Positions 17,017 through 26,103 of a stretch of DNA of 64,000 nt are shown here, piece after piece. This DNA is from CAZPQK01 sp964588695. GTDB taxonomy: Bacteria > Krumholzibacteriota > Krumholzibacteriia > WVZY01 > JAKEHA01. The stretch spans positions 186,001 through 250,000 of the forward strand of contig CAZPQK010000002.1 of assembly GCA_964588695.1 (NCBI GenBank). The letters are read 5' to 3'. The notes beneath the pieces are model-generated. The model saw nothing but the letters and a program-made list of their open reading frames with translations. It did not search any database and was not told where the DNA came from. Numbering within the stretch: the first letter of the stretch is position 1; each line of letters starts with the position of its first letter. A program made the position numbers and the translations under genes.

Positions 17017-18015
17017 TTACTTACCAATCAGTTTCAGCATGTCTACCATGCGCGCCGAGTATCCAAACTCGTTGTCGTACCAGGACAGCACCTTAAAAAA
17101 CTTACTTCCGATTTGCCCGGTGGACTTGGCGTCAAAAATTGAGCTGTGTGGGTTACCCACGATATCGATCGAAACCAGCGGTTCTTCGGTGTACTCGAGA
17201 ATACCTTTAAGCGAGCCGGACGCGGCCTTCTTCATCGCAGCGTTGATGTCTTCGATGGTCGCCGCTTTCTTAATTTCCACCGTCAGGTCGACCAGCGAAC
17301 CGTCGGGCGTAGGAACCCGCACCGCCATGCCGTCAAGTTTGCCTTCGAGCTCCGGAAGCACTTTGGTTACCGCGCGAGCAGCGCCCGTGGTGGTCGGGAT
17401 CATTGACACGGCGGCGGCCCGAGCGCGGCGCAGATCCTTGTGCGGCAAATCCAGAATGCGTTGGTCGTTGGTGTATGCGTGAATCGTCGTCATAAGACCG
17501 CGACGAATTTCGAAGGCGTCGTTAAGCACCTTAGCCACGGGTGCCAGGCAGTTGGTGGTGCAAGAAGCCGTCGAAATAATGTGGTGTTGACGCCTACTAA
17601 ACTTTTTGTCATTAACCCCCATCACGATCATGATGTCGGGATCGGGCGACGGCGCGGAAATAATCACGCGCTTCGCACCGGCGTCGAGATGCTTGGATGC
17701 GTCGGCGCGCTTGGTAAACCGACCGGTCGATTCAATTACGACGTCGACGCCGAGCTTGGCCCAAGGCAGTTTGGCTGGGTCCGGCTCTTCCAACACCCGA
17801 ATGGTTTTTGCGCCAACTCGAATTCCCGTCTTGGTTGCGGTCACCTTTTGCGGGAATTTACCGTGCACAGAGTCGTATTTCAGTAGGTGAGCGAGAATCT
17901 CGTTACTCGTGAGGTCATTCACCGCCACGATGTCGATACCCTTGGTGTTCATGGCGTGACGAAAAACCAGTCGTCCAATTCGCCCGAAACCGTTAATCGC
18001 TACTGAAACTGCCAT
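17017..18015 (-). CDS. gap: Glyceraldehyde-3-phosphate dehydrogenase
   Basis: A 332-residue type I NAD-dependent enzyme. The Rossmann entry is N-G-F-G-R-I-G-R (8-15), the catalytic cysteine lies in S-C-T-T-N-C-L-A-P near residue 151, and the C-terminal W-Y-D-N-E-F-G-Y is present. First gene of gap-pgk-tpiA(-secG-tRNA-Leu). It has a strong GGAGG site and is preceded by a near-consensus promoter with a leader of about 140 nt. Confidence 0.98.
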   Translation of the reverse strand: MAVSVAINGFGRIGRLVFRHAMNTKGIDIVAVNDLTSNEILAHLLKYDSVHGKFPQKVTATKTGIRVGAKTIRVLEEPDPAKLPWAKLGVDVVIESTGRFTKRADASKHLDAGAKRVIISAPSPDPDIMIVMGVNDKKFSRRQHHIISTASCTTNCLAPVAKVLNDAFEIRRGLMTTIHAYTNDQRILDLPHKDLRRARAAAVSMIPTTTGAARAVTKVLPELEGKLDGMAVRVPTPDGSLVDLTVEIKKAATIEDINAAMKKAASGSLKGILEYTEEPLVSIDIVGNPHSSIFDAKSTGQIGSKFFKVLSWYDNEFGYSARMVDMLKLIGK

Positions 18016-18161
18016 CTCCGCCTCCAGAAATTCGAAACCCTACGCTGGGAAAAACAAGAAAAGGATTGGCGAACCATAGCGGTGGACTCCGCCGGTGCCA
18101 ACCCAGTTTATTTTGGTGAACTCCAGGTGTGTAGCGCGCGCCGCGTTTTGGAGTTTCGCTA

Positions 18162-18191
18162 AGAATACAAATCGCCGAAAGTCTTTGTCAA
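18162..18191 (-). promoter_or_regulatory. Sigma70-type promoter of the gap operon
   Basis: Perfect TTGACA (18191-18186), 18 bp, TATTCT (18167-18162) on the minus strand. The -35 box lies 9 bp past the comF stop codon, giving a leader of about 140 nt to the gap ATG. Confidence 0.75.
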
Positions 18192-18199
18192 GTAAATTG

Positions 18200-18934
18200 T
18201 TACAGCGACGACGCAATTGCGAGCACGGTTACTCGTCGTGCCCCAGCACGCCGTAGCTGCGTCGCGCAGGAACCCGCCGTCGCGCCTGTAGTCACCACGT
18301 CATCGACCAGGATGACATCACGTCCCGCGACCCAATCAGAACGAGCCACAAACGCCCGGGCAGCCGCCGTTCGGCGTGCCCGTCCCGTCCGGCGGGCCTG
18401 ACGCCCCCAATCGCGCCGCGCCAGCGACGGCGCTAGCGGGATCCCGGTCATCCCGGCAAGTGCCAACGCGAGTTCCTGCGCCTGATTGAAGCCACGTAGA
18501 CGCTGGCGGCTGGCCCTCATGGGGACAAAAGTCAACACCGCGCCGTCCTCTGGGGCAATCGCAGTGGTCATCGACGTGGCTAGCGGACGTGCTAACTCCC
18601 TGACTCCGAAATACTTAAACTGTCGGACAACTGAAAGTAATGCGGGCCCCGCTCGCAGCGGGCTCCTTAGTTCGGATCCGTCGCCCGGCAGGCGACGTAC
18701 AGCGGTTTCAACCACCAGACCATCGGCGCACTGACGACACAGGGGGGTAATTGGTAGACGAGCGCCCGCGACTCGTCGAAACACGGGTTCGCAAAAGACC
18801 GCCTTGGCAACGGGCAATACTGGTGTTGTCCACTTCGGGATTTGGTTTGGCGAACGCAGACAGTGGATGCAGCGGTCTGGGGCAACCGTCGACACTACGG
18901 CGTTTACCACCGAGTCCCAGCGGTGACGCTCCAA
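18200..18934 (-). CDS. comF: ComF family phosphoribosyltransferase-like protein
   Basis: A 244-residue ComF/GntX-type protein. The N-terminus has a split zinc-type cysteine set (C-I-H-C near 22-25 and C-R-Q-C near 66-69); the C-terminal half is a PRTase fold with the PRPP loop V-I-L-V-D-D-V-V-T-T-G-A-T near 210 and R-G-F-N-Q-A before it. Relatives act in DNA uptake (ComFC) in naturally competent bacteria; the catalytic role is unsettled. The start is uncertain: TTG at 18934 or a GTG about eight codons later. It follows lgt by 26 bp and is the last gene of the cell-shape run. Confidence 0.88.
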   Translation of the reverse strand: MERHRWDSVVNAVVSTVAPDRCIHCLRSPNQIPKWTTPVLPVAKAVFCEPVFRRVAGARLPITPLCRQCADGLVVETAVRRLPGDGSELRSPLRAGPALLSVVRQFKYFGVRELARPLATSMTTAIAPEDGAVLTFVPMRASRQRLRGFNQAQELALALAGMTGIPLAPSLARRDWGRQARRTGRARRTAAARAFVARSDWVAGRDVILVDDVVTTGATAGSCATQLRRAGARRVTVLAIASSL

Positions 18935-18960
18935 TCTGAACTCTGTTTCCGAGAGGATCG

Positions 18961-19752
18961 TTACGTAGCGACGTTAGATTTCCTGCGCATAAAGTACGCG
19001 CCTAACAAAAGCATTCCGATCGAGATGTACTGGTTGAAGGTGAGGCCGCCCCACAGCGCGTTGTCCTCGTACAAGCGAACAAAATCAATCGAAAAGCGCG
19101 CCACACCGTACATGATCAGAAACAGCCCGGTCAGTGCGCCGCGTCTTTCCTTCAGTCGGTTGTCAACCAGCATCAGAGTGACGAAAATGATCAAGCCGTA
19201 AAGTGCCGAGTACACTTGCGCCGGATGCAGAGCCACGTCCACCAATCCGTGACGAGCGGCGTACTCGGCTGCGGCTACCCCGGCTGGAGAATCGTGGGGA
19301 AAGTGAACGCCCCAGGGAAGGTCGGTGGGTTTGCCAAAACAACACCCGCTTAAGAAGCAACCGAACCGCGAAATAAACAAGCCCAGAGCGATCGAAGGCA
19401 CCAGCACGTCGAACATTCGGAAGAACGAGACCTTCTTGTGCTGGACATAAAAGTACGACGCGAGAATGGCTCCGATGAACCCCCCGTAGAACGTGGCCCC
19501 GCCCTCCCAGATCGCGAACAATTGGAGCGGGTTGGTGTACTGGTCCAGGTGGAATACAACGTAAAGAAGCCGCGCGCCAACGATCGACGCGATAATGATG
19601 AGAACGCCCAGGTCCATCACGATCTGCGGCGCGATGCCACGCTCTTTAGCCCGGCGCCCACCCAGCAGGATCCCCACAAAGAAGCTAATCGCCAGCAGCA
19701 GTCCGTAGCTGCGGATCTGAATGAAATCTAGGTCGAGTAAAATTGGCTGCAC
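18961..19752 (-). CDS. lgt: Prolipoprotein diacylglyceryl transferase
   Basis: A 263-residue polytopic inner-membrane enzyme (about seven helices) that moves a diacylglyceryl group from phosphatidylglycerol to the lipobox cysteine of prelipoproteins. Signature blocks: G-A-R-L-L-Y-V, the Lgt motif around G-G-A-T-F-Y-G-G-F-I-G-A, R-F-G-C-F-L-S-G-C-C-F-G and H-P-A-Q-V-Y. The GTG at 19752 is chosen because GGAG lies 5 nt upstream and the product then begins M-Q-P-I-L-L, like known Lgt proteins; a TTG five codons upstream is less likely. The window encodes at least two lipoproteins that would need it. Confidence 0.93.
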   Translation of the reverse strand: MQPILLDLDFIQIRSYGLLLAISFFVGILLGGRRAKERGIAPQIVMDLGVLIIIASIVGARLLYVVFHLDQYTNPLQLFAIWEGGATFYGGFIGAILASYFYVQHKKVSFFRMFDVLVPSIALGLFISRFGCFLSGCCFGKPTDLPWGVHFPHDSPAGVAAAEYAARHGLVDVALHPAQVYSALYGLIIFVTLMLVDNRLKERRGALTGLFLIMYGVARFSIDFVRLYEDNALWGGLTFNQYISIGMLLLGAYFMRRKSNVAT

Positions 19753-19839
19753 AAAAACTCCGGACAATCCGAATCGAAGGAGGGTTGGACGGCGCCCACA
19801 ATATACGCCTTTGCCGCGCGCGGGCCAAGCCCCATGCGC

Positions 19840-21081
19840 CTAGTATTCGTACCAACGCATGGACACATTGACCAGAAAGCCTACCAGAAAACAGCTCACC
19901 ACCAGAGAACTACCTCCGTAACTCAAAAACGGTAGCGGTATTCCGGTTACCGGCGCCATTCCCATGGTCATGGCCATGTTGACCACCACTTGAAACAGAA
20001 AGTACGCCGCGATCCCGATGCATGCGGTACTGGCAAACTGGCTTTTTGCTTTTTGCGCCAGCACCAGAGCGCGGACGATAAGCGTGCCGAACATCAAAAG
20101 AACAAACGTCGCCCCCGCAAAACCAAACTCTTCACCCAATACCGAAAAAATAAAGTCGGTGTGTTTTTCGGGAATAAACTCTAACGCCTTTTGGGTCCCC
20201 GCCAGGTAACCTTTGCCGGTAAAACCACCCGACCCGATAGCGATCTTGCTTTGGATCACCTGCCAACCGGCACCCAGCCGATCAGCGCCGGGGTCGAGAA
20301 AGTTAAGTACCCGTCGCTGTTGATAGCCCTGTAGCTGATCCCACGCAATGGGCAGCGCCAGCGCCACACCTACGTTGGCCACAACCAGAGAAACACTCTC
20401 CACCAACTGGCTGCGCCGGAGATAAGCGACGACAAAAATACACACGATAAAAATACCGAACGGTAGCGCGGTGTTGGCTACGTTCTCGCCATAGATAATG
20501 AGAACGCTGCTGACGATCGGCGACAGAATAAAAACGATGTGGAGCCCCGCAACACCGCGCCAGTACAGGATCGGAAGCAGCACGCCCAAAAACACCAGCG
20601 CGGTTCCCAGGTCGGGTTGTTGCAGCACCATCAAGAATGGAATTGCGAACAGGGTCAGCACCACCATCAGGCTTCGCGCACGGTTGGGGTCGCCGCGTGT
20701 TCCCGACAGCACTCTTGCCCACATGAAGATAACGGCGACCTTGGTTAGCTCGGAAGGTTGAACACGAAATGGGCCCAACGAAAGCCACCGTCCAGCGGGA
20801 CCGGTGGGCATCAGCATGGTAACCAACAACAACGTCAGACACAGCACATAGATGACCCCGGCAAGTGATTCGAAGATTCGAAACGGTACGGCGGCGGCAA
20901 GCACCATTCCCAAGGTGGCAACTCCAAGCCACATCGACTGCCGAGTGAGGTAGAAATAGCTGACCTCACTGGCCTCATCGCCCAACGGCTGCAACACCGA
21001 ATAGATCAACGCCAGGCCGCAACCACACAGCGCAAACGTAACCACAACCAGCAACCAGTCAAACCCTTTGGCGAACCTCAT
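19840..21081 (-). CDS. rodA: Rod-shape peptidoglycan polymerase RodA (SEDS family)
   Basis: A 413-residue SEDS glycosyltransferase with about ten helices that polymerises lipid II during cell elongation, paired with PBP2. Family blocks: G-P-A-G-R-W-L-S-L-G-P-F-R-V-Q-P-S-E-L near residue 100, P-D-L-G-T-A-L, and near the C-terminus the P-L-P-F-L-S-Y-G-G-S-S motif. It overlaps the PBP2 gene by 4 nt (ATGA type), so the two partners are translationally coupled. The genome position next to mreBCD marks it as RodA, not FtsW. Confidence 0.95.
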   Translation of the reverse strand: MRFAKGFDWLLVVVTFALCGCGLALIYSVLQPLGDEASEVSYFYLTRQSMWLGVATLGMVLAAAVPFRIFESLAGVIYVLCLTLLLVTMLMPTGPAGRWLSLGPFRVQPSELTKVAVIFMWARVLSGTRGDPNRARSLMVVLTLFAIPFLMVLQQPDLGTALVFLGVLLPILYWRGVAGLHIVFILSPIVSSVLIIYGENVANTALPFGIFIVCIFVVAYLRRSQLVESVSLVVANVGVALALPIAWDQLQGYQQRRVLNFLDPGADRLGAGWQVIQSKIAIGSGGFTGKGYLAGTQKALEFIPEKHTDFIFSVLGEEFGFAGATFVLLMFGTLIVRALVLAQKAKSQFASTACIGIAAYFLFQVVVNMAMTMGMAPVTGIPLPFLSYGGSSLVVSCFLVGFLVNVSMRWYEY

Positions 21082-22901
21082 TGCGCGCCCCCCGAAGCAG
21101 CGGGAGTCGAACGTGCCTGACGCTCGGGAAGAATCGATGCAAAGTATTCGCGTAGGAAGTCGCGGGCAATCGGGGCGGCCACTTCCCCGCCGTGACCCGC
21201 GTTCTCCACGATCACCGACACTACAATTTCGGGCGCGTCGTAGGGCGCGTACGCGGTGTAGAGCGCGTGGTGATCACCGTGGGGATTCTGCGCGGTGCCA
21301 GTCTTCCCCGCCACTTTCAAGCCGGGAATGCGTGTCCAATTTGCCGTGCCGTCGGGATCCTCAACCACCATCAGCATTGCGTTCTGGATGTAACGCAAAT
21401 GGCGCGAACTTAACTCAGGAATCGGATTACGCGGATATTCCAACGGCGGCTCGCCTTCGACGCTGGCAACGACATGCGGTGTTACCAGGTGACCGCCGTT
21501 AGCGATGGCCGCAGTCATGCGTGCGATCTGCACCATGTTTACCAGGAACTCACCCTGCCCAATAACGTTGTTGAGGATGTAGCCTTGAGTCCACCGGCCG
21601 CGCCCGAATCGCTTGTTGTAGTACTCGCGGTCGGGCACCAACCCGGAGACTTCGCCGGGAAGTTCTATCCCGGTGAGCTGTCCAAAACCAAAGCGACGAG
21701 CGGCCAGTGACAAGTCGTCGACGTTAAGGATTTCGGCACATTTGTAGAAGTAGCTGTCACACGATTCGACCAGCGCCGTGTGCAGATTCATCGAACCGTG
21801 ACCACCGGCCAGCCAGCAGCGAAAAATACGATTGCCGAATTGATACTGCCCCGTGCAATACACCAGGATTTCGTTGGGATCAACCAGACGATTCTTCAGA
21901 ATGGCCCACGCGCTGACCATTTTGAACGTCGACGCCGGCGGGTATCGAGCCTGGTGAATGCGGTTAAACAATGGCTTGGTTTCGTCATTTACCAGCTCGT
22001 CGAGTTCGTCCTGGGTGATTCCGCGAGCGAACACGTTGGGATCGTACGCCGGGTAGCTTGCCGCCGCGATAACCGAACCGTCTTCGGCGTTCATCACGAC
22101 CGCGGATGACGGTCCGTGTTGCGCCAACAACGACTCCAGAAAACTCTGCAGGCGGGCATCAACCGTAAGTGTTACGTCCCGGCCTGGTTCCGGCGGCGTC
22201 GACAACTCCACAACCTCACCGAGTACACGGCCGGTGGCGTTCACTTCATGGACTCGTTGTCCATCTACACCACGAAGCCAGCGTTCGGCGTAACGCTCGA
22301 CCGCCGATCGGCCGATCATATCACCGGCGTGATACGTGGACGGGCCTTCGCTGTTCAGTTCGCGATCGCCCACTTCGCCGACGTACCCAAGCAACTGCGC
22401 GCCAATCTTCCCGTCGCGATAACGGCGCTGCGCTCGTGATTGCACACGAATGTTGGGAAACTTTTCGGCGTTCTCGCGGATAAACGAAATAACGAACTTG
22501 TCGGCGTCGGGAATAATTGGAAAGGCGGCGTGGCCGTAGCGACCTCGCCAGCGCTCGAAGCGTTCCAACACCCTCACCGAATCGATCGGTAGATAGTGAC
22601 AGAGCGTGTTGAGGGCGTCGGAAACATCCCGACGATCGCGCCAGGGAATTGAGACTTCAAAATGAAGAACGTTGTCAACCAACACCGCGCCGGTACGATC
22701 GAGGACAAAACCCCGCGGCGCCACAAAGCGTTCGCGCTGGAGCTGGTTGTCCAACGCGTAGGCGTCGTAGGTTTCGTGACGCAACACTTGCAGGGTGAAC
22801 ATTCGAGCCATGAGAAACCCGAAGAACACCACCAACACGGCAATCAGAACGCGTTGGCGCTCGCGGCCGCGTTGTATCGAATCACTCTCCCTCTTGCCCA
22901 C
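21078..22901 (-). CDS. mrdA: Penicillin-binding protein 2 (elongasome transpeptidase)
   Basis: A 607-residue class B PBP. One N-terminal helix (about 18-38), a pedestal domain with R-G-F-V-L-D-R-T-G, then the transpeptidase domain: catalytic serine in S-T-F-K (SxxK) near residue 325, S-C-D in the SxN position near 380, and K-T-G-T-A-Q near 535. It crosslinks side-wall peptidoglycan with RodA. GTG start; its first 20 nt overlap the end of mreD, and its end overlaps rodA by 4 nt. Confidence 0.95.
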   Translation of the reverse strand: MGKRESDSIQRGRERQRVLIAVLVVFFGFLMARMFTLQVLRHETYDAYALDNQLQRERFVAPRGFVLDRTGAVLVDNVLHFEVSIPWRDRRDVSDALNTLCHYLPIDSVRVLERFERWRGRYGHAAFPIIPDADKFVISFIRENAEKFPNIRVQSRAQRRYRDGKIGAQLLGYVGEVGDRELNSEGPSTYHAGDMIGRSAVERYAERWLRGVDGQRVHEVNATGRVLGEVVELSTPPEPGRDVTLTVDARLQSFLESLLAQHGPSSAVVMNAEDGSVIAAASYPAYDPNVFARGITQDELDELVNDETKPLFNRIHQARYPPASTFKMVSAWAILKNRLVDPNEILVYCTGQYQFGNRIFRCWLAGGHGSMNLHTALVESCDSYFYKCAEILNVDDLSLAARRFGFGQLTGIELPGEVSGLVPDREYYNKRFGRGRWTQGYILNNVIGQGEFLVNMVQIARMTAAIANGGHLVTPHVVASVEGEPPLEYPRNPIPELSSRHLRYIQNAMLMVVEDPDGTANWTRIPGLKVAGKTGTAQNPHGDHHALYTAYAPYDAPEIVVSVIVENAGHGGEVAAPIARDFLREYFASILPERQARSTPAASGGAQ

Positions 22902-23385
22902 TTATTTCGATCCCGTGTTGAGCAAAGCGTTGAACCAGTACGTGCAATAGGACGCCGACCGCCGCGGTATACAGCGCGCTGGGAAGCCCGACCACCAGGA
23001 TCTGCAGCAGCGCGCTGCCGACATCCGGCCAATGGAAGAACGTCAGATAAACAATATCGTGTGCGAAAGCTGCCACCGCAAACACCACAAACATAAACAA
23101 AGCGTTTTCGGGAACCAGTTTGCCGCTGGCGTTACCAATAAAGTATCCCAGGACGGCCTTGGTTAGCGCGTTCAGGCCCAGCAGGCCGGGGTTGGTCAGG
23201 TCCTGTATGAATCCGATGACGAATCCAAAAATCGAGGCCGAAATAGGACCACGAAACAGGCCAAAGAACAGAACCACCAATATGACGAAGTCAGGCGCAA
23301 CGGAACCTATACCAATTCGACTTGGAAGAATCGACTGGGCAACGAGCAGACTACCCAGCATCACCAGGAACGGAAACAGCCTCAC
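22882..23385 (-). CDS. mreD: Rod shape-determining protein MreD
   Basis: A 167-residue inner-membrane protein with five or six hydrophobic helices and the family's G-L-F-R-G-P and I-Q-D-L-T-N-P-G-L-L-G-L-N-A-L block. A scaffold part of the elongasome linking MreC to the membrane complex. GTG start in GGAGGAACGGTGA, overlapping the mreC stop by 4 nt. Assignment rests on helices, length and position as much as on sequence, as MreD is weakly conserved. Confidence 0.9.
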   Translation of the reverse strand: MRLFPFLVMLGSLLVAQSILPSRIGIGSVAPDFVILVVLFFGLFRGPISASIFGFVIGFIQDLTNPGLLGLNALTKAVLGYFIGNASGKLVPENALFMFVVFAVAAFAHDIVYLTFFHWPDVGSALLQILVVGLPSALYTAAVGVLLHVLVQRFAQHGIEISGQEGE

Positions 23386-24239
23386 CGTTCCTCCAGTACC
23401 GAACGCAAAAGCAACGTATCAGCTTCGTCGTAAAAGAGGGCTTCATCCCAAGATATCTCGTCGCGCAGCACAAACACTTCCTCCAGCGACATAAATGGCA
23501 CCGGACTGTTGGCTTCCACTCTTAGACTAAGCCCGTCGTTGTCGGGTCGCACTTGCGAAACGATGGCGACGGGGAACCCTTTGGGTACCCGCCCACCGAA
23601 ACCGCTGGTCAAGAGGGTATCGCCAGGGGCAACGTCTTCTACCGCAGAAACACTGGTAAGCTCAAACAGGTTGCGACGACGCCACTCGAGTATTCCAACG
23701 ACGCGACTGCGTTTGTCGATGGTACTGACCGGATGATCGCGGCTCGCTGCCAGTTGCACCCAGGCAGAATTCGAGAACACCTGAACCACGCGCCCGACAT
23801 ATCCTTGATAGGTTACTACCGGCTGTCCCACCGCCAGGCTATCGGCGCTCCCCTTGTCTACCACCAGCACCGTCTGAAACCGATCCAGATTGCGGCCGAT
23901 AACTTCGCACGGCAACAAATCGTAGAACTGTTGTTCTTTGAACGCGGCCAATCGACGCAAGCGTTCGTGTTCCAGTCGGAACTGGTCAACTCGCTCGCGC
24001 TGCAGCATTAGCGTCGCGACCATTCGCTTAAGGCGACGGTTTTCACTCTCCACCGCACGATAGTTTTCGATGACCGACATCGTGCGGTCAACTGGCAGAA
24101 AGAACGCGTTAAGGAGCCGGCGAGAAACATCCAACTGCGATGTTTCCGGCATCGCCAGGAGGGATAACGCTGCCAGGACAAGAACCGCGAGAACGGTTTT
24201 GTCGCGGTGGCGCTGCAGAAGCAACTCAATCAAGTGCAT
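23382..24239 (-). CDS. mreC: Rod shape-determining protein MreC
   Basis: A 285-residue bitopic protein: basic cytoplasmic N-terminus, one helix (about 15-32), a coiled coil (about 55-95), then the double beta-barrel periplasmic domain with V-I-G-R-N and V-V-D-K-G-S-A-D-S-L-A-V-G-Q-P-V near 115-140 and D-T-L-L-T-S-G-F-G-G-V-like text near 205. It activates PBP2-RodA. One nucleotide separates it from the mreB stop. Confidence 0.95.
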   Translation of the reverse strand: MHLIELLLQRHRDKTVLAVLVLAALSLLAMPETSQLDVSRRLLNAFFLPVDRTMSVIENYRAVESENRRLKRMVATLMLQRERVDQFRLEHERLRRLAAFKEQQFYDLLPCEVIGRNLDRFQTVLVVDKGSADSLAVGQPVVTYQGYVGRVVQVFSNSAWVQLAASRDHPVSTIDKRSRVVGILEWRRRNLFELTSVSAVEDVAPGDTLLTSGFGGRVPKGFPVAIVSQVRPDNDGLSLRVEANSPVPFMSLEEVFVLRDEISWDEALFYDEADTLLLRSVLEER

Positions 24240-24240
24240 G

Positions 24241-25281
24241 CTAGTCGCGAGTACTGTGCATCAGGATCCGATCGTAGACGTGAATGTTGTCCAGGACTTT
24301 GCCCGCGCCCAGCACCACGCACAGCAGGGGGTCGTCGACCACATTGATCGGCAAGTTGGTTTCTTCCTTCAACAACGTGTCCAGACCACGCAACATTGCG
24401 CCACCACCAGTCATAACGATCCCGCGGTCGACAATGTCAGCAGCAAGTTCGGGCGGCGTTTGTTCCAGCGCCTGCTTTAGTGCTTCGACAATCTGCGACA
24501 CGGGCTCGCTGATCGCTTCCCGCACTTCTTCGCTGTTGAGCTTCAAATTTTTGGGAATACCATTAACCAGATCGCGACCTTTGACTTCCATTTCGAGTGG
24601 GTTCTTCAATTTGATCGCCGCACCCACCTTGATCTTAATTTGCTCCGCGGTTTGTTCACCGATGAGCATGTTGTAAGTGCGCTTGACATAGTTGACGATG
24701 GCTTCATCCAACTCGTCGCCGCCAACCCGAATCGAACTGTTGGCGACAATACCATCGAGAGCGATGACCGCAATCTCGGTGGTTCCACCGCCGATGTCGA
24801 TGATCATGTTTCCGGATGGTTTGTCGACTGGCAATCCCACTCCGATCGCTGCCGCAATGGGCTCCGCGATCAAATACACGTCGCGCGCGCCGGCATGTTC
24901 GGCGCTGTCGTGAACCGCGCGCTTTTCCACTTCGGTAATACCACTGGGCACGGCAATGACGATGCGCGGGCGAATGAACAGCTTCTTCTTTTGCGACTTG
25001 CGGATAAACTCGCGAAGCATCATTTCGGTGATCTGAAAGTCCGCGATTACACCGTCCTTCATCGGACGAACCGCGGCGATATGTTCGGGCGTCTTGCCCA
25101 ACATCGCTTTGGCGTCGAGGCCTACCGCGTAGACCTTGCGCGTGCTCTGATCCACCGCGACAACCGACGGTTCGTTCAAGACAATACCGAGGCCTTTCAC
25201 AAACACCAGCGTATTCGCCGTTCCCAGGTCGATTGCGACGTCGTTGCTAAGCCAGTTTGACAATCCGGAAAAACTAAACAT
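24241..25281 (-). CDS. mreB: Rod shape-determining actin homologue MreB
   Basis: A 346-residue actin-fold ATPase forming membrane-bound filaments that orient side-wall synthesis. Phosphate-1 block D-L-G-T-A-N-T-L-V near 18-26, phosphate-2 D-I-G-G-G-T-T-E near 165, and an adenosine-type G-G-G-A-M-L near 295. The N-terminal F-S-F-S-G-L-S-N-W-L is a likely amphipathic membrane anchor. First of mreBCD-mrdA-rodA; AAGGA site; 17 nt after radC. Confidence 0.98.
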   Translation of the reverse strand: MFSFSGLSNWLSNDVAIDLGTANTLVFVKGLGIVLNEPSVVAVDQSTRKVYAVGLDAKAMLGKTPEHIAAVRPMKDGVIADFQITEMMLREFIRKSQKKKLFIRPRIVIAVPSGITEVEKRAVHDSAEHAGARDVYLIAEPIAAAIGVGLPVDKPSGNMIIDIGGGTTEIAVIALDGIVANSSIRVGGDELDEAIVNYVKRTYNMLIGEQTAEQIKIKVGAAIKLKNPLEMEVKGRDLVNGIPKNLKLNSEEVREAISEPVSQIVEALKQALEQTPPELAADIVDRGIVMTGGGAMLRGLDTLLKEETNLPINVVDDPLLCVVLGAGKVLDNIHVYDRILMHSTRD

Positions 25282-25298
25282 GGAGTCCTTTTTTCTTT

Positions 25299-25988
25299 TT
25301 AGAGGTATCCAGCTTCCTTAAGACTGCGATACTTACCGTCACCAATGATGACGTGATCCAAAAGTTCGATACCCATTAGCTCGCCGCACTTGGCAAAGCG
25401 TTTGGTGAATGCAATGTCCTCACGGCTAGGTGTTGGATCGCCGGTCGGATGGTTGTGCACCAAAACAATTGCCGCTGCGCTTGACGCAATCGCGGGTTTT
25501 AATATTTCCCGCGGATGAACAATCGATGCGTTTAACGAACCAATCGAAACCGTTACCGTTCGAATGACCTGGTTCTTCGTGTTCAACAACGCTGCTCGAA
25601 AATACTCGCGATCCAAATGTCGCATGTCGGACGCAAACAACTGGGCAACTTCTGCTGGCGTTGTTAGCTTATGACCATTGTGCGGTCGCGCTCCGTTTAT
25701 GCGTCGGCCAATTTCAAACGCGGCCACCAGGCGACACGCGCGTGCGAAACCGATTCCCGAAATCTGGCGAAGAGCGTCGATGTCGGCTTTGCCGAGTTCA
25801 ACCAAATCACCGTAAGTTGCGACGAGTCTTAGCGCGGTTTGTAGGGCGCTCCCTTGCGCCGTCCCGCCGCCCAACAACACCGCCAACAATTCCTGTAACG
25901 ACAACTGCGGCGCACCGACTTGATACAGCCGCTCGCGTGGTCGTTCACTAATCGGTAAATCACGCAATCGCGATCGTTCACTACTCAT
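25299..25988 (-). CDS. radC: RadC family JAB/MPN-domain protein
   Basis: A 229-residue protein with an N-terminal helix-hairpin-helix region (I-S-G-I-G-F-A-R-A near 70) and a C-terminal JAB1/MPN metal-binding motif: H-N-H-P-T-G-D-P-T-P-S-R-E-D near 175-190. The old link to DNA repair is not well supported and the true role is unknown. It commonly sits upstream of mreB, as here (17-nt gap), and probably begins this transcript. Confidence 0.92.
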   Translation of the reverse strand: MSSERSRLRDLPISERPRERLYQVGAPQLSLQELLAVLLGGGTAQGSALQTALRLVATYGDLVELGKADIDALRQISGIGFARACRLVAAFEIGRRINGARPHNGHKLTTPAEVAQLFASDMRHLDREYFRAALLNTKNQVIRTVTVSIGSLNASIVHPREILKPAIASSAAAIVLVHNHPTGDPTPSREDIAFTKRFAKCGELMGIELLDHVIIGDGKYRSLKEAGYL

Positions 25989-26030
25989 GCTCGCTCCCTT
26001 CGGCCCAAAACCCCCAGAATCCGCAGCGAG

Positions 26031-26056
26031 CCCGCCCCTAAGGGCGGGACGAGTTT
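26031..26056 (+). terminator. Terminator-like hairpin pointing against the local genes
   Basis: CCCGCCC (26031-26037) pairs with GGGCGGG (26042-26048); on the plus strand ACGAG and six T residues follow. Flanking genes are both on minus, so it could stop antisense transcription or be a leader hairpin of radC. Confidence 0.35.
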
Positions 26057-26061
26057 TTTGG

Positions 26062-26091
26062 ATAGTATGCGTAGGCGCGGAAAACCCGCAA
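26062..26091 (-). promoter_or_regulatory. Weak candidate promoter for radC-mre operon
   Basis: TTGCGG (26091-26086), 18 bp, TACTAT (26067-26062) on the minus strand, in the only gap (115 bp) before radC. A 7-bp G+C-rich hairpin (26031-26048) would lie in the leader. Confidence 0.3.
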
Positions 26092-26103
26092 GCCTAAAGC
26101 CGC

